A stretch of DNA of 64,000 nt, from assembly GCA_021414305.1 (NCBI GenBank), contig JAIOOS010000011.1, positions 1-64,000 of the forward strand, written 5' to 3'. Within the stretch, counting starts at the first letter, position 1; each line of letters opens with the position of its first letter. Positions 62,582 to 64,000 of this stretch are shown one piece after another. The position numbers and the translations under genes were made by a program. Under the pieces are notes generated by a model. That model was not told where the DNA came from. It ran no database searches and saw nothing but the letters and a program-made list of their open reading frames with translations. The stretch is from Burkholderiales bacterium. Lineage in GTDB: Bacteria > Pseudomonadota > Gammaproteobacteria > Burkholderiales > Burkholderiaceae_C.

Positions 62582-63254
62582 GGCGCCGTGACCGCAAGTA
62601 TCGACTGGGGACTATAAAGACCCACCTTTCCGGCTAGCATGGAGTGGGTCACTGTACTGCCAGGAAAACTTGCCTTCCCGCGCGATCCGACAGGCAGTCT
62701 GTCGATATGGTGCATGCACGGCACGCGCAGTTACTCCACGCGAACATATTCTTGCCCTTCGATGGATTGGAGCCCCGAATGAACGTCGAGCGCTGCGGTA
62801 GTGCCAAAGTGTGTCGCAAACTGCGGTGGCAGTGCGCGCTTGTAAGACGGGTTGGGGTGATTGCGGATGCGAGATCTCATGGGTTTCGATTCAATCAGGT
62901 TTCGACCCCATAGAGGATTGCACAACCATCCCCCTGGGAACGTTCGGGAGCGGATCTGGCTATGCGGTTGGCCACTTGGCTGGCGATCGGAGTCGTCAGG
63001 CCCGATTGCCGTCTTGATCGTTGGTAGGCCAAAAGGGGGCCAAGGGCGATGTCCCGCGTTAATACTGGCTTGAACGTCCGCAGGTCAGTGCGTGCCACCT
63101 GCGCTGCTGCGCGGCGGCGGCTCTTTCGGAGTTCGACACGGAGGCGATGTGTGTTGCCGCCTGACGTGATAGGCAGCTGGATAACTGGTACTCCGGTTCG
63201 CGAGTCGGCAGCACGCCGCGAGCGCTGTGTGCAGCAAGGTCGAGGTGAACAGTC
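62582..63254. other. Low-coding stretch before the last gene
   Basis: 673 bp with lower GC than the operons. Several ORFs of 60-90 aa overlap on both strands without domain or codon support. I see no terminal repeats, tRNA or integrase. It may contain remnants of the right junction of the element. Confidence 0.35.
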
Positions 63255-64000
63255 ATGACAGTACGGGTTGCACAGAAACAATTCATCTCCCTGCCTACTC
63301 CCATGAAGATGGGTGCGCAGGACTTGGATGTGCAGCGATCGATTGACGGAATCGGCCAGGCCTTGATCGCCATGGCAGACGCTGCGTTGATCAGCGATGA
63401 AGTCGTCAAGACTGTGGCAGCGACGAGTTTTGCCATCTTCGCGGATGGAGGAAGCGCCAGCGTCCTGGAGCGCTCCGGCGAGGACTGGAAGCATGCCGAC
63501 GACCGGTCCGACGTGCCTACTCCGTTGGCGCGAATGCTGAACGCCGTATCGCAATCCGCGCAGGTAAGCCGCGTTGAAGGCGTTGGTGTCCTCGTTTCTG
63601 TCAATTCAGGATCCATCGGTGTCTTGTTGCGCAACTTGGAGATCTCGGAAAGCCGATGGCCCGCGCTACGGATCTTGGCAACTGGCTTCGAGCTTGCCTT
63701 GGCGTCTGCAATGCAGAGTCGCGGAAAGCTGGACGCATTGGAGGAGATCCGAGGATTCCAGCAGATAGCCCGCCGCATTCTCTGCGCAGGCGATCTCGAC
63801 GAAATACTGTTCTCTATCTGCCAGGAGACGAAGCGACTGCTTGCGGCTGACATCTGTGGCGTATTCCTGCGCGATCAGGATTACATGGTGATGCGTGATT
63901 GTGTGGGCAATCAGACGAAGAATATCGAAAAGATCCGGCTGGCGCGCGGGCAAGGACTGGCAGGTCGAGTTTTCGAGACAGGCCTCCACTGCGTGGTAAG
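63255..64000 (+). CDS. GAF-domain protein, N-terminal part (runs off right edge)
   Basis: 248 codons open from ATG 63255 to the end; missed by the track. A first region (SIDGIGQALIAMADAALISDEVVKTVAATSF) is helical/sensory, then a helix (LDALEEIRGFQQIARRILCAGDLDEILFSICQETKRLL) leads into a GAF domain (ADICGVFLRDQDYMVMRDCVG...RLARGQGLAGRVFETG). This pattern fits GAF sensors that carry a C-terminal HTH or kinase; the output domain is outside the window. Whether it is element or chromosomal DNA is unclear. Confidence 0.75.
   Translation, partial: MTVRVAQKQFISLPTPMKMGAQDLDVQRSIDGIGQALIAMADAALISDEVVKTVAATSFAIFADGGSASVLERSGEDWKHADDRSDVPTPLARMLNAVSQSAQVSRVEGVGVLVSVNSGSIGVLLRNLEISESRWPALRILATGFELALASAMQSRGKLDALEEIRGFQQIARRILCAGDLDEILFSICQETKRLLAADICGVFLRDQDYMVMRDCVGNQTKNIEKIRLARGQGLAGRVFETGLHCVV

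Noticed and set aside
62895-63554. 219-aa minus-strand ORF near the right end
   Set aside because: It lies mostly opposite the GAF gene, which has clear domain structure; the remainder has no coding character.

Overview
The window is high-GC proteobacterial DNA, most likely from a betaproteobacterium of the Burkholderiales type. The evidence is the gene content and codon use of the left flank and the P-type VirB/VirD4 transfer system. No rRNA or tRNA gene is visible to fix the taxon more tightly.

Bases 1-8308 look like ordinary chromosome. They hold the 5' part of alaS, a degenerate GGDEF protein, two small secreted proteins, a branched-chain 2-oxoacid dehydrogenase operon (E1 alpha, E1 beta, E2), a secreted MetX-like alpha/beta hydrolase and purU. 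Codon and base use change after purU, and nearly everything from about 8.3 kb to about 62.3 kb reads as one large integrative/conjugative element (or integrated plasmid). No integrase is in the window, so at least one end lies outside it or was lost.

Element layout. (a) 8.7-15.5 kb: a type II CBASS operon (patatin capV, CD-NTase, cap2, cap3) on the minus strand. Divergent from it are a sigma-factor-like protein, an unknown protein and an ImmA/IrrE metallopeptidase, separated from CBASS by a nested inverted repeat. (b) 15.6-18.7 kb: a 911-aa metallophosphoesterase with a GAF-like tail and a small partner. (c) 18.8-20.4 kb: two divergent zinc-ribbon genes around a LexA-type box, a small membrane protein and a structured intergenic region. 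(d) 20.4-34.8 kb: a complete P-type T4SS operon with coupling protein, OmpA-like lipoprotein and an LPD7 protein. (e) 34.8-44.6 kb: cargo comprising DUF1173, a PIN-like DUF4935 protein, a relic of an S41 peptidase, and an AddB-like / AddA-like / HIRAN trio. (f) 45.0-50.1 kb: a second, composite CBASS-like locus with a divergent WYL regulator (CapW-like), two small proteins, CD-NTase A, a stand-alone E2, an S-4TM pore effector and a second CD-NTase B. (g) 50.2-56 kb: mobilisation and maintenance genes (relaxase, MobC, HTH protein, ParB, ParA, DUF932, SSB). (h) 56.1-57.3 kb: an IS481-family insertion. (i) 58-62.3 kb: a LuxR solo, a BetR-like/receiver regulator, an AlpA-like regulator, an AbiE system and a truncated second alpA. 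The last 1.7 kb has little coding signal until a GAF-domain gene that leaves the window.

How it fits together. A 26-bp palindrome, CGACGAAA-N10-TTTCGTCG, occurs four times: before the T4SS operon, the mobC-relaxase operon and the parAB operon, and between the alpA and BetR/receiver genes. This looks like an element-wide operator linking transfer, partition and excision control, comparable in logic to KorA/KorB circuits of IncP plasmids. The rest is largely immunity cargo: two CBASS loci under two different styles of regulator, AbiE, and several candidate nuclease or phosphatase defence genes.
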